From contig NZ_NIQA01000001.1 in NCBI RefSeq assembly GCF_002236805.1, positions 248,001 through 312,000 of the forward strand: a stretch of 64,000 nt of DNA, written 5' to 3'. The position numbers and the translations under genes are program-made. Under the pieces are notes generated by a model. It was not told the DNA's origin. It did no database searches and was given only the letters and a program-made list of their open reading frames with translations. This stretch comes from Pusillimonas sp. T2 (lineage in GTDB: Bacteria; Pseudomonadota; Gammaproteobacteria; Burkholderiales; Burkholderiaceae_B). Below, in pieces: positions 26,315 through 35,096 of this stretch (position 1 is the stretch's first letter; the number at the start of each line of letters is the position of its first letter).

Positions 26315-26402
26315 AGGCCAAGCCAAATACCCGACGCACCGGCATAGACCGCCCCTCGTCGCCCACGACACCCCTATGTAAGCCGCACCAGAAAGAAAAC
26401 GC

Positions 26403-26434
26403 AAAAAGGCCAGCGCTAAACGCTGGCCTTTTTA
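26403..26434 (+). terminator. Intrinsic terminator after smr
   Basis: Inverted repeat AAAAAGGCCAGCG (26403-26415) and CGCTGGCCTTTTT (26421-26433), a perfect match that could work in both directions; five T on the plus strand. It closes the trxB-smr unit. Confidence 0.88.
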
Positions 26435-26793
26435 CATTTTTTGATTTTTATGGGTACCGCTTCTTGCCATGAGTGGCAAGTATAGTTATTTCCGATTGTA
26501 TCGGTTTGCCCATGCAGGGCTTTGTCTCCTCACCTGCATGTATTGAATTGTGCACCAATTGTTAACAATAAACACTTAGGGATTGCACCTATATTGTGCG
26601 CTGCAGAAACACAACGGGGCGAAATGCATTCACCAAGGTTGCGCGCGCTGCCCCAGGCCGGGTCGCGATCATCATACCAAAAGCGGGCAACAGGGTATTG
26701 ACCCTGTCCCTTATGACTTGCAGCACCTTGCATATAGCAACGAGAAACACACAACTCTATAGAATTCTGCGCATACCCTGGAAGGATGATCCG
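26435..26793. other. Upstream region of the sulfite reductase gene with several inverted repeats
   Basis: About 360 bp without a gene. It contains CTTGCCA-TGAG-TGGCAAG (26463-26480), a small CCGAT-TGT-ATCGG (26492-26504) and a 12-bp palindrome ATTGTTAACAAT (26558-26569). These look like operator or RNA-structure elements; a CysB-type activator would be expected for a sulfite reductase gene, but no site can be assigned. No clear -35/-10 pair was found. Confidence 0.45.
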
Positions 26794-28533
26794 ATGTACA
26801 CCTACAACGAAACAGACCAGCAACTGGTAAATGAACGCGTGGCCCAATTTGAAGGCCAAACGCAACGTTTCCTCGCCGGTGAGCTCACCGAAGACGAGTT
26901 CCGCACCCTGCGTCTGCAAAACGGTCTTTACATACAACGCCACGCGCCCATGCTGCGTGTCGCCATCCCATACGGCCTGTTGCGCGCCGACCAACTGCGC
27001 AAATTGGCTGACATTGCACGGCGCTACGACCGCGGATACGGTCACTTCAGCACCCGCCAGAACATGCAGTTCAACTGGCCCCGCCTTGAAGATGTCCCGG
27101 CCATATTGGGCGAGCTGGCAACCGTGCAGCTGCATGCGATACAAACCAGCGGCAACTGCATCCGCAATACCACCAGCGACCACCTCGCCGGCGTTGCGCC
27201 CGACGAAATCGTCAACCCGCTGGTGTGGTGCGAAATCATCCGGCAATGGTCGACATTTCACCCCGAATTTGCATTTTTGCCACGTAAATTCAAAATCGCC
27301 GTCAGCGGCGCCACTACCGACCGCGCCGCCATTGCCGTCAACGATATCGGGCTGCAGGCGGTTACCCAGAACGGCGAAACCGGGTTCCAGGTTTGGGCGG
27401 GTGGCGGGCTGGGGCGCACACCCATCGTGGGCAAACAAATCAGCCCGTTTGTTCCCTGGCCCCATCTACTGACATACTTAAGTGCCATTTTGCGGGTGTA
27501 TAACCTGCATGGGCGCCGTGACAACAAATACAAGGCACGCATCAAGATTCTGGTTCGGGACATGACCCCCGAAGGCTTTGCAAAGGCGGTAGACGAGCAC
27601 TGGCAAGCCCTGAAAAACGGCCCGGACACGCTGACTCAAGCCCACGTTGACCAAATTGCCTCACGCTTCAATTGGCCGGTCTACCAAGCCTTCGAAGCCG
27701 GCCATGACAGCCAGGTTACCGAACTGAAGGCCAACAACCCGGCCTTTGCACGCTGGCTGCGCACCAATACCCACGCCCACAAGGTTGCCGGGTATGCCGC
27801 TGTATCCGTATCGCTTAAACCCACGGGTTCGCCCCCTGGAGACATCACGGCCGACCAAATGGACAGCATAGCCACACTGGCCGAACAATACAGTCAGGGC
27901 CAATTACGGGTGACTCACGAACAAAACCTGTTACTGCCCGCCGTACCCCGTCAAGACCTGCCCGCACTTTGGCATGCGCTGAACGCACTGGGCCTGGCCA
28001 CGCCCAACATCGGCCTGCTCACCAACATCATTTCATGCCCAGGCGGGGACTTCTGCGCGCTGGCCAATGCCGTATCCATTCCGGTAGCCGCCGCCATCCA
28101 GGCTCGATTCGACGACCTGGATTACCTGCACGACATTGGCGAACTGGACCTGAATATTTCGGGCTGCATAAACGCCTGCGGGCATCACCACGTTGGACAT
28201 ATTGGCATTCTGGGCGTCGACAAGGCGGGCCAGGAGTGGTACCAGGTCACGCTGGGCGGCCGCCAAAGTGCCGCACGCACTGAACAAGTCGGCGATACAG
28301 GCGCTGAAATCGGCCGCATCATAGGGCCGTCGTTCAGCCGCGAACAGATTCCGGACGTCATCGAGCGGCTGATACAAACCTATCTTGGCCTGCGCGACGA
28401 CGACACCGAGCGCTTCATCGACGTCATCGACCGGGTTGGGCCCGAACCTTTCAAAACCGCGGTGTACAGCGACCCCAATATTGTGACCGGCAAAATCCAG
28501 CACACACGTAACGAAGAAGACGCACATGCCTGA
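26794..28533 (+). CDS. cysI: Sulfite reductase hemoprotein
   Basis: The 579-residue protein reduces sulfite to sulfide with six electrons in cysteine synthesis. The start is MYTYNETDQQLVNERV, with GGAAGGA upstream. It has the two ferredoxin-like and catalytic halves of the siroheme family: the motif YGHFSTRQNMQFNWP binds substrate, and the four cysteines of the siroheme-linked [4Fe-4S] cluster lie in CPGGDFC and CINAC. It overlaps the DUF934 gene by 8 bp. In related bacteria this pair precedes cysH-cysD-cysN; those genes are absent here. A nitrite reductase function is less likely because of the DUF934 partner. Confidence 0.92.
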   Translation: MYTYNETDQQLVNERVAQFEGQTQRFLAGELTEDEFRTLRLQNGLYIQRHAPMLRVAIPYGLLRADQLRKLADIARRYDRGYGHFSTRQNMQFNWPRLEDVPAILGELATVQLHAIQTSGNCIRNTTSDHLAGVAPDEIVNPLVWCEIIRQWSTFHPEFAFLPRKFKIAVSGATTDRAAIAVNDIGLQAVTQNGETGFQVWAGGGLGRTPIVGKQISPFVPWPHLLTYLSAILRVYNLHGRRDNKYKARIKILVRDMTPEGFAKAVDEHWQALKNGPDTLTQAHVDQIASRFNWPVYQAFEAGHDSQVTELKANNPAFARWLRTNTHAHKVAGYAAVSVSLKPTGSPPGDITADQMDSIATLAEQYSQGQLRVTHEQNLLLPAVPRQDLPALWHALNALGLATPNIGLLTNIISCPGGDFCALANAVSIPVAAAIQARFDDLDYLHDIGELDLNISGCINACGHHHVGHIGILGVDKAGQEWYQVTLGGRQSAARTEQVGDTGAEIGRIIGPSFSREQIPDVIERLIQTYLGLRDDDTERFIDVIDRVGPEPFKTAVYSDPNIVTGKIQHTRNEEDAHA

Positions 28534-29080
28534 TACCCAAGACCCCCAGACACTTCTGACGGCGAGCGGCGATACACGGCGCATCCCGAAACCCATCACC
28601 TGGGAAACAGGTCATGGCTCGACCGTGCCGCCAGAGCATACCTCGTCAACAGCGCCTGACGCCGCGCCCGCCCTGCCTCCTGACGCACCTCACTGGCAGG
28701 TCGGACTGAACGACTGGCTGACTCACCAGGCAGACTGGGCGAACCGCAGGCATATTCCCGGTCTGGTGCTGACCAGCGATACCGACCCAGCGGCGCTAGG
28801 GGGGCTGAACACAACCATAGCCCCCGCCTGGATCACCATCGAGTTTCCGGTGTACACCGACGGCCGAGGCTTTACCCTGGCCCAACTGCTACGGACCCGG
28901 CACCACTGGACCGGTGAACTGCGCGCATCGGGCGACGTCTTGATTGACACCGTGTTTTACCTGCGCCGCTGCGGTTTTGACAGCTATCTGCTCAAGCCAG
29001 GCCACGATACGCCTGCCGCCCAACAGGCCTTGCACACCTTCACCGCTGCTTACCAGACGGTGTATCCCCTAGGTATCTGA
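28526..29080 (+). CDS. DUF934 protein, sulfite-reductase partner
   Basis: The 184-residue protein ends with the DUF934 domain (about residues 90-175, FTLAQLLRTRHHWTGELRA then FYLRRCGFDSYLL). This family almost always follows betaproteobacterial cysI and is thought to be an electron-transfer or assembly partner of the hemoprotein, but no biochemical role is proven. The first 80 residues are low-complexity, rich in Pro, Thr and Asp. The start overlaps cysI by 8 bp. Confidence 0.85.
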   Translation: MPDTQDPQTLLTASGDTRRIPKPITWETGHGSTVPPEHTSSTAPDAAPALPPDAPHWQVGLNDWLTHQADWANRRHIPGLVLTSDTDPAALGGLNTTIAPAWITIEFPVYTDGRGFTLAQLLRTRHHWTGELRASGDVLIDTVFYLRRCGFDSYLLKPGHDTPAAQQALHTFTAAYQTVYPLGI

Positions 29081-29172
29081 ACGCGTGAAATTATTTTAGA
29101 ATTCAAGGATTAACCCCTTGATCAACCCCACGCACCAGTCGTATCGGCGCGCCCTGTTCTACCGAGGCTGCC

Positions 29173-30174
29173 ATGGCGCTTTTCCCGAAAGAACCCGAGC
29201 TTGTCGGCCATTTGGCCGCACACCGGCTTTTTCACTCGAACGACCTGGACGAAACCCGAGACACCGTGGGGAGGATTTTCAAGCCCCACGAACTGGGCGT
29301 ACGTGGGCGGCGCCAAAAGCTCGATGCCGAAATGGATCACCTGTCGTTGGGCAAGGCATCCATCAATCGGCTGCGCTATGGGGCAGACGTCACCATCGAA
29401 CCCGAGTCGCTCGATGACTTCCTGTTGGTGCAAATGCCCATGGCCGGAAGAGCCGTTATTCACTGCGGCACCGACCACATCATTTCCACGCCCGACATGG
29501 CGTCAGTTCTGACGCCGTCTTTGCCAGTGCACATGCAATGGCAAGGGGTCTGTGATCAGCTTATTGTAAAAATAGAACGACACGCCCTTGAAACCGCGTG
29601 TGCAGCAGCGCTGGGCCACGCCCTGCCCAGCCCCATCGAATTCAAACTGGGCATGGACTTAAGTCGCGACGGTGGCCTGGCCTGGCGCCAACTTATTGCA
29701 TTTTTAACCACCAGCCAGTTCATTGCCGGGGCCGACCAGCGTAATTTGGTTACCAGCCAACTCGAGCAGCTACTGGCCACCACCCTGTTAACCCAACATC
29801 CGCATAACTATTCGGCTGCGCTGCTTAACCCGGCGCCAACACCCGACCTGCCCTACATTCGGCGGGCCGAAGAGTACATTCTGGCGCACTGCAAAGAGCC
29901 CATCACCATGCAAGACCTAGCGCGTCATGCTCATATCAGTACGCGTAGTTTGTACAAGGGGTTTCAAGAACACCGGGGCATCAGCCCCATGGGCTACGTC
30001 AGGCAGGTGCGTCTGCAAAAGGTGCGCGACGCCCTGTTGCAGGCACGACGCGCTGGGCAAAGCATCAGCGTCACCCAGGTAGCCCTGGACTGGGGTTTCG
30101 GGCACCTGGGTCACTTTACGCAAGCTTATCGCAAGCAGTTCAATGAACTGCCTTCGCAAACGCTGCGGGGTTAG
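29173..30174 (+). CDS. AraC-family transcriptional regulator
   Basis: The 333-residue protein has an AraC-binding-like N-terminal sensor domain (residues about 45-190) and a C-terminal double helix-turn-helix (about 230-330; TMQDLARHAHISTRSLYKGF and ALDWGFGHLGHFTQAYRKQF). It is convergent with the FMO gene and overlaps its 3' end by 35 bp. A direct repeat with 21-bp spacing upstream of the SDR-FMO operon (32545-32579) fits an AraC-type operator, so this regulator probably activates that operon. The effector is unknown. Confidence 0.9.
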   Translation: MALFPKEPELVGHLAAHRLFHSNDLDETRDTVGRIFKPHELGVRGRRQKLDAEMDHLSLGKASINRLRYGADVTIEPESLDDFLLVQMPMAGRAVIHCGTDHIISTPDMASVLTPSLPVHMQWQGVCDQLIVKIERHALETACAAALGHALPSPIEFKLGMDLSRDGGLAWRQLIAFLTTSQFIAGADQRNLVTSQLEQLLATTLLTQHPHNYSAALLNPAPTPDLPYIRRAEEYILAHCKEPITMQDLARHAHISTRSLYKGFQEHRGISPMGYVRQVRLQKVRDALLQARRAGQSISVTQVALDWGFGHLGHFTQAYRKQFNELPSQTLRG

Positions 30175-31660
30175 CCTGCACCTGCTTCTGCCGTTCCAGC
30201 AACTTGCGTGTCACCATGCGGTAGTCACGGGCATCAATGGGCAGCAACCACTGTTTAAAGCGGGTAAATGGCCCCACATTAATACCAATTTCGTCCAGCA
30301 TTTCGTCAACGTTGTGCATCGAGAACGGAATAATATTGGTACCCCGCGCATGTTTGCCCTCGGTGCGCTCTTCCATCCATTTCAGGCGTCGACGCACATG
30401 CTCGCGGCGCTTTTCTACCGGAGGCAGGTCCAACCCGCCCATCAGGTGGGTGGCAATCCATAAGGCCGCAACTTCGGCGCTTAACGGGCTGTAGAACGAC
30501 GAGTTATAGCCGCAGAAATGCAGACGCTTTACGGTTAGCGGCAAGATTTGACGATACAGCTCAAAGTTACCGCGCTCGTCAGTAATCTCATCTTGCACCG
30601 ACTGCGGTAAAAATGGCACGACCTGCTTAAACCCGGTACCGCATACGACCAGGTCAGCGGGCACGGTACGCCCATCAGTCAAGGTCGCCACAGGCTTGCC
30701 ATCGCGGGCCCCCAACGAAGCAATCTCGCACTCACGGGCGATTTCGGTTTTGCCCGCAATGACCTGCTCGTACAGTTCGTCGGTAGACAAACTGACGGTA
30801 CTGCGGGCGATACGGTCGAACGTGCCCTCGGGTACCAGCCCCAGTTTGTCGAGCTTAAGCTGACGCGTTGCTATTTTTTGCAACGACGAAATCATGCTGT
30901 CGCGAACCCCGCTGCCCGCACCGTGCAAGAATTTCTCGAAGCCTTTGACCTCGATATACTGAAACAGACCTTCACCCATCCGGGTCAACATCAGGTACTT
31001 GTAGTTCAGTACATTCATGACCTTGCGCGGCATTTTCCAAAGGAGTTCGCGGGCAATGACTTTGGTCGATGCTGCAACTTCGCCAATGGCGGCCGCCACA
31101 TCGCAAGACGACTTGCCATACCCTACCACCAGCACATTCTTGTTGCGCGCGTCTTCCAGGTTGTTGAACTCGGACGTTGCACACAGACGACCGCCGGCCG
31201 CCTCGAACTCGGCCACACCCGAATAGGGCGGAATAAATGGCTCGGAGAAAATACCGTTAGCCACCACCAGATGTTCAAACTGATGCTCATGTTCTTGCCC
31301 AGTTTGCGTGTTGCGTACTTTGACGCGCCAGCCTTTATCGCCCTCGGGCTCTGCGACGATGACCTCGGTGTTCAGCTGGATGCGGCGATCCAAATCGAAA
31401 TGTTTGGCAAACGCCGCCAGGTATCGCTGCACTTGCTCACCGCTGGGCCACTCGGGGTACTCGGCCGGCATCGGGAAGTCGGATAAAAAGTAAGTGTCTT
31501 TATTGTTCTGGGTACGCAGGCCGGGATACCGACGCGTCGCACTCCAGACGCCCCCGACATCGGGTGCCTTCTCGAATACGGTCACATCATGACCAAACTG
31601 GGTCAGTACTTTGGCAGACGACAGGCCGGCAAAACCGGCACCAATGATTGCAATTTTCAT
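30140..31660 (-). CDS. Flavin-containing monooxygenase
   Basis: The 506-residue FAD- and NADPH-binding protein starts at MKIAIIGAGFAGLSSAK (GGAG upstream). The first Rossmann motif is GAGFAG and the second is VVGYGKSSCD, with the FMO-type layout YPGLRTQNN and WPSGEQVQRYL between. The classic FxGxxxHxxx motif is not conserved, so it is an atypical FMO or a Baeyer-Villiger-like enzyme whose oxygenation target cannot be predicted. It follows an SDR dehydrogenase gene by 13 bp; alcohol-to-ketone oxidation followed by monooxygenation is a common degradation pair. Confidence 0.85.
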   Translation of the reverse strand: MKIAIIGAGFAGLSSAKVLTQFGHDVTVFEKAPDVGGVWSATRRYPGLRTQNNKDTYFLSDFPMPAEYPEWPSGEQVQRYLAAFAKHFDLDRRIQLNTEVIVAEPEGDKGWRVKVRNTQTGQEHEHQFEHLVVANGIFSEPFIPPYSGVAEFEAAGGRLCATSEFNNLEDARNKNVLVVGYGKSSCDVAAAIGEVAASTKVIARELLWKMPRKVMNVLNYKYLMLTRMGEGLFQYIEVKGFEKFLHGAGSGVRDSMISSLQKIATRQLKLDKLGLVPEGTFDRIARSTVSLSTDELYEQVIAGKTEIARECEIASLGARDGKPVATLTDGRTVPADLVVCGTGFKQVVPFLPQSVQDEITDERGNFELYRQILPLTVKRLHFCGYNSSFYSPLSAEVAALWIATHLMGGLDLPPVEKRREHVRRRLKWMEERTEGKHARGTNIIPFSMHNVDEMLDEIGINVGPFTRFKQWLLPIDARDYRMVTRKLLERQKQVQANPAAFAKAVH

Positions 31661-31673
31661 GGCTTGACTCCGG

Positions 31674-32462
31674 TTACTCACACAGACGGGGAATGGCGGG
31701 AACAGCCTGCTCGGGTCCCATGGCGCTGTAGCCGCCATCGATAGCGAGGTCGGTTCCGGTAATAAAAGAAGCGCCCGGCGAGCACAGGAACACAACACCC
31801 TCGGCCACTTCGGATGGGTCGCCGACACGCCCCAGCAAATGGTAGGGTTCGGCCACCCGATCAGTCTTGGCACGGTCGCCGCCGGTCAGCTCATTCATGA
31901 TGCGCGACCATGTCCAGCCTGGCGAGACCGAATTGACACGAATATGATCGGCCGCGAGGTCCATGGCCATATTGCGTGTCAGCTGAGCAATGGCGGCCTT
32001 GGTTACGGGGTAAAGCCAACGACCTGTTTGGGCTACCTTGGCGCTGATGCTGCTGAAATTGACAATAGCGCCACCGCCCCGCTTGATCATGTAAGGACGG
32101 CACGCACGCATCATCATGACAGCGCCCACCACATTCACATCGTAGCTTTGGTGCCAGTCATCGCGGCTGGCCTCGATGCCGTTGTCGACGTAGCTGCACG
32201 CCAGGTTAACCAGATAGTCAACGCCACCGAAGCGCGCGACAGCCTGATGCACGCACGCATCAATTTGCGAGTCGTCGGACAGATCGGTTTTTACAAATAC
32301 GGCGCGTTCGCCCAGACTGTCGGCTACCCGCTGGCCGCCTGCCTCGTCGATATCGGCAATGACAACGGCTGCACCACGGTCGCAAAACGCTTTGGCTACG
32401 GCGGCGCCGATTAGTGTCGAGCCGCCCGTCACGATGGCCACTTTATCTTGCATGTCCTGCAT
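31674..32462 (-). CDS. Short-chain dehydrogenase/reductase (first gene of the SDR-FMO operon)
   Basis: The 262-residue NAD(P)-dependent enzyme has the nucleotide motif TGGSTLIG (residues 12-19), the catalytic Ser in NFSSIS and Tyr-Lys in YPVTK. The structural NNAG motif is replaced by NLAC, which is unusual. The ATG at 32462 has AGGAG nine bases upstream; an upstream TTG would also be in frame but is less likely. It is the promoter-proximal gene of an operon with the flavin monooxygenase, 13 bp apart. Probable role: oxidation of an alcohol to a ketone. Substrate unknown. Confidence 0.87.
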   Translation of the reverse strand: MQDMQDKVAIVTGGSTLIGAAVAKAFCDRGAAVVIADIDEAGGQRVADSLGERAVFVKTDLSDDSQIDACVHQAVARFGGVDYLVNLACSYVDNGIEASRDDWHQSYDVNVVGAVMMMRACRPYMIKRGGGAIVNFSSISAKVAQTGRWLYPVTKAAIAQLTRNMAMDLAADHIRVNSVSPGWTWSRIMNELTGGDRAKTDRVAEPYHLLGRVGDPSEVAEGVVFLCSPGASFITGTDLAIDGGYSAMGPEQAVPAIPRLCE

Positions 32463-32544
32463 GATCTTGTCTCCTGTCAATTAATGAAAGCTTAGTTATG
32501 TGTTTTTGACAGAAGCATTATGCGAAGCAGCCCTGCTCAAGGCC

Positions 32545-32579
32545 TATCCCGCAAGTGCCTATCGTTATCCCGAAAGTGC
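32545..32579. promoter_or_regulatory. Direct repeat with 21-bp spacing, likely AraC operator
   Basis: TATCCCGCAAGTGC at 32545-32558 and TATCCCGAAAGTGC at 32566-32579 match in 13 of 14 bases, with starts exactly 21 bp apart (two DNA turns). This arrangement is typical of AraC-family activators. It lies about 83 bp before the SDR start codon, upstream of where the promoter must be. The repeat is observed; the link to the AraC protein encoded 2.4 kb away is inferred. Confidence 0.65.
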
Positions 32580-32636
32580 AAAGAACGGCATTCTTTTTCT
32601 GCTACAGTGCAACCGGTAAAACAAAGGCACCCTCGA

Positions 32637-33359
32637 ATGAATCGACTTTTCACCGGTACCCTTGCATTCGTCACAGCGCTGGCACTTTCAGGCTGTGCAC
32701 TGCCTGGCCCTTCCGGCCCGAACACGCCGCGCACCGAAGACATGTCGGTCGATCAAATGGCGCAAACCGATTTCAACCGCACTGTTACCGTCGCCATGCG
32801 CGACAACCTCGACAGCCTGAACAGACTGCTTGAAAAGCTTTACAGACGCAATCCGGCCGAATGGCGCAAATCAGGCGCCGGCGACATAGAAACCGCCATC
32901 AAACGGGGTCAGGCTGCCATCGAGTCCGGCCAGGCGCCGGCTCCCCTGCGTGGGCTGGCCGACATCCAGATCCTGTCGGTATCCCTCGACCCTAGCTACA
33001 CGGGCGATCGCGTGGCTGCCTTTGTATTCGGGCTCGCCGACACCATCGTGCGCGCCCACAACGGCAAAACCCGCTTTTACGTCACCGATGCTCTTGAGGC
33101 ACAAAAGGTGTATAACGCCGCACGTAATGTTGAAATAGCCGCCTGGATGCTATCGACACGCAAAAACAGCCTGGGGCAACCTTTGCTGCTGGCCAACGAA
33201 ATCACGCCCGAAACCAGCAACCTGAGTTTCGAGCGCGAGTTTGGCCAACTTGTGGGCCGCCTTGATCTGATCGCCAACCTGCTGGACGAGAACCTGCGTC
33301 GGGTGGGCATCAACTACGTACAGGGCCTGTTGTTCTTCAACTTTTTACCTGTACGGTAA
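32637..33359 (+). CDS. Predicted lipoprotein of unknown function
   Basis: The 240-residue protein has a lipobox, LALSGCALP, with the lipidated cysteine at residue 20. The remaining 220 residues are mostly helical (RDNLDSLNRLLEKLYRRNP and the C-terminal LVGRLDLIANLLDENLRR region) and show no enzyme motif. The start is MNRLFTGTLAFVTALALSG. I recall similar lipoproteins of unknown function in other betaproteobacteria but cannot name the family. It is divergent from the SDR-FMO operon and probably not part of it. Confidence 0.8.
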   Translation: MNRLFTGTLAFVTALALSGCALPGPSGPNTPRTEDMSVDQMAQTDFNRTVTVAMRDNLDSLNRLLEKLYRRNPAEWRKSGAGDIETAIKRGQAAIESGQAPAPLRGLADIQILSVSLDPSYTGDRVAAFVFGLADTIVRAHNGKTRFYVTDALEAQKVYNAARNVEIAAWMLSTRKNSLGQPLLLANEITPETSNLSFEREFGQLVGRLDLIANLLDENLRRVGINYVQGLLFFNFLPVR

Positions 33360-33478
33360 GCGACAAGCAAGCCAAGCGCCGTGCCACATTAAATGTATTT
33401 TGCCTCCCAGGCTAAGCCCAGGTGCGGGCACGCCGCTGGCAACTAACACCAACTTTTTTTACCCGGCGCGCTTTCGAT

Positions 33479-34246
33479 TCAGGTGCTGGTGTGCTGCATA
33501 TCACCATCAATTGACAGCGCTTGGCCAGAAATCGAACGACCGCTGTCAGACGCCAGAAATACCGCCAGGTCGGCGATATGGTTCGGGTCGACCAAGAACT
33601 TGAGCGATTGCGACGACATGGCATCAGCGCTGACCTGCTCCAGTGTTTTGCCGCTGATGGCGGCACGACCCTGAAGCACTTGCTGAAAACGCGGGCCATC
33701 GGTAGCGCCCGGCAACAGCGCATTGACGCGTATACCATCGCCTCCCAGTTCGATAGACAGGCTTTTGGTAAAACCGATGAGCCCCCATTTGCTGGTTGAG
33801 TACGCAGAACGATTCGGATAACCAAAGCGCCCAGCCACCGACGACATATTGATTATGACACCGGCCCCGGACTGTTTTAAAAAGGGAATGGCGACACGGG
33901 TCACGTTGAACGTACCGGTAAGATTGATTTGCATGACGCGCTCCCAGGCATCGGGGTCGAAATTTTCGACGGCAGCTGTCGGGCCCGGAATGCCGGCGTT
34001 ATTGACCAACACATCAATCCCTCCCAGGCGCTCAGCAGCATCGGGCACCATCTGCTCAATCGCAGTACGACTGGAAACGTCGCATACGGCCGTATGCACG
34101 CCGGGTAAAACGTCGGCCATGGCCCGCAACGCGGGCTCATCGATATCGCACACAAAAACCCGTGCGCCCTTGGCCACAAATGCCTGGGCAATCGCCCGAC
34201 CAATGCCGGACGCGCCGGCTGTAATCAGAACACGCTGCTGACTCAC
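33479..34246 (-). CDS. Short-chain dehydrogenase/reductase, classical type
   Basis: The 255-residue enzyme shows all classical SDR motifs: GASGIG near the N-terminus (residues 11-16), NNAG, the catalytic Ser in NMSSVAG, Tyr and Lys in YSTSK, and the C-terminal SIDGD segment. It would oxidise an alcohol or reduce a ketone with NAD(H) or NADP(H). It lies divergent from the MarR gene, with 101 bp between, inside the catabolic region that also holds the FMO and the molybdenum hydroxylase. Substrate unknown. Confidence 0.88.
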   Translation of the reverse strand: MSQQRVLITAGASGIGRAIAQAFVAKGARVFVCDIDEPALRAMADVLPGVHTAVCDVSSRTAIEQMVPDAAERLGGIDVLVNNAGIPGPTAAVENFDPDAWERVMQINLTGTFNVTRVAIPFLKQSGAGVIINMSSVAGRFGYPNRSAYSTSKWGLIGFTKSLSIELGGDGIRVNALLPGATDGPRFQQVLQGRAAISGKTLEQVSADAMSSQSLKFLVDPNHIADLAVFLASDSGRSISGQALSIDGDMQHTST

Positions 34247-34347
34247 TTCTCCCCCTTTGGGCGACGCCCGGCCGCCGTCTAATTATTTGCCGCCTTGTCG
34301 AACCAGCCATTACACTTCAGGCCTGTTTGATTTTGACTTGAATCGTC

Positions 34348-34902
34348 ATGGTAACCAAATCACCCGCCGCCTTGGCGCGTCAAGGTAAAGATAATTGCCC
34401 CTGGCAGCGGGTTGAGCCGGACGGCAGTAACCTTACCGTCGACAAGTTTCCCAGCACGTTGATTGTGCAACTGGCCAATATGCTGCGCCGTGAAGTGACG
34501 ACGCAATACGCTGAACGATTCGGGCTGACCGTCTCCGAATGGCGACTTCTCGCGCTGATTGTGCGGTTTTCCCCCTTGCCCTTTGGTGAGCTGGTTCGTC
34601 TCTCGAGTTCGGACAAAGCCCTGGTCAGCCGCACCTTGCGCATTCTGGAACAACGCGGCTTCTGTTCGGTTCAACCCGAGCCCGGTGGCAATCGCAAAAA
34701 ACTGGTGTGTGTTGCCTCTGAAGCCGGTACCGACCTGTACGAGCAAATCATGCCCGTTGCGCAAAAATACCAGGCCAATGTCCTGGCGCAGCTGGATGAA
34801 CCCGAGCGCGTCGCCTTATACACCGCCCTGATGAAGCTCAGAAAGGCCGCCGACGCCGGATTGCTGCGCGTTCCAACCGCTCACGACGCTACTGACCGAT
34901 AA
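34348..34902 (+). CDS. MarR-family transcriptional regulator
   Basis: The 184-residue protein has a winged-helix DNA-binding domain (residues about 60-130; LTVSEWRLLALIVRFSPLP, then LSSSDKALVSRTLRILEQRGF) between dimerisation helices. MarR proteins usually repress nearby degradation or efflux genes and let go when they bind an aromatic ligand. It precedes the molybdenum hydroxylase operon, and a perfect inverted repeat in between (34941-34972) is a plausible binding site. It may also control the divergent SDR gene. Confidence 0.9.
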   Translation: MVTKSPAALARQGKDNCPWQRVEPDGSNLTVDKFPSTLIVQLANMLRREVTTQYAERFGLTVSEWRLLALIVRFSPLPFGELVRLSSSDKALVSRTLRILEQRGFCSVQPEPGGNRKKLVCVASEAGTDLYEQIMPVAQKYQANVLAQLDEPERVALYTALMKLRKAADAGLLRVPTAHDATDR

Positions 34903-34940
34903 ACCTGATATTCACGGGCCGACATCGGGTTTTCCCTGTC

Positions 34941-34972
34941 GCTCATTTTGTTGACACATCAACAAAATGAGC
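34941..34972. promoter_or_regulatory. Perfect 14+4+14 inverted repeat, likely MarR operator
   Basis: GCTCATTTTGTTGA (34941-34954), spacer CACA, then the exact complement TCAACAAAATGAGC (34959-34972). A TTGACA hexamer (34951-34956) spans the centre, so a bound repressor would hide a -35 element. The site lies between the marR gene and the hydroxylase operon, 125 bp before its first start codon. No T run follows, so it is not an intrinsic terminator. Confidence 0.65.
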
Positions 34973-34990
34973 GTTAACTTTAGCTTTCCA

Positions 34991-35008
34991 GAAACGATAC
35001 GTCGTTTC
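34991..35008. promoter_or_regulatory. Second inverted repeat upstream of the hydroxylase operon
   Basis: GAAACGA-TACG-TCGTTTC, a perfect 7-bp inverted repeat with a 4-bp spacer, 18 bp after the end of the larger repeat at 34941-34972. It could be a second operator or a hairpin in the leader RNA. The function is inference. Confidence 0.45.
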
Positions 35009-35096
35009 ACTAGCAAATCAACGGCACACTGCCATCCGCCGATCCATCAGCATTGCAGTGCGCTGCTTTCTTCACCGCTCATGGGAAGCACTCAAC

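Noticed and set aside
26530-27465. Minus-strand frame opposite the start of cysI
   Set aside because: Antisense of the conserved sulfite reductase and its leader.
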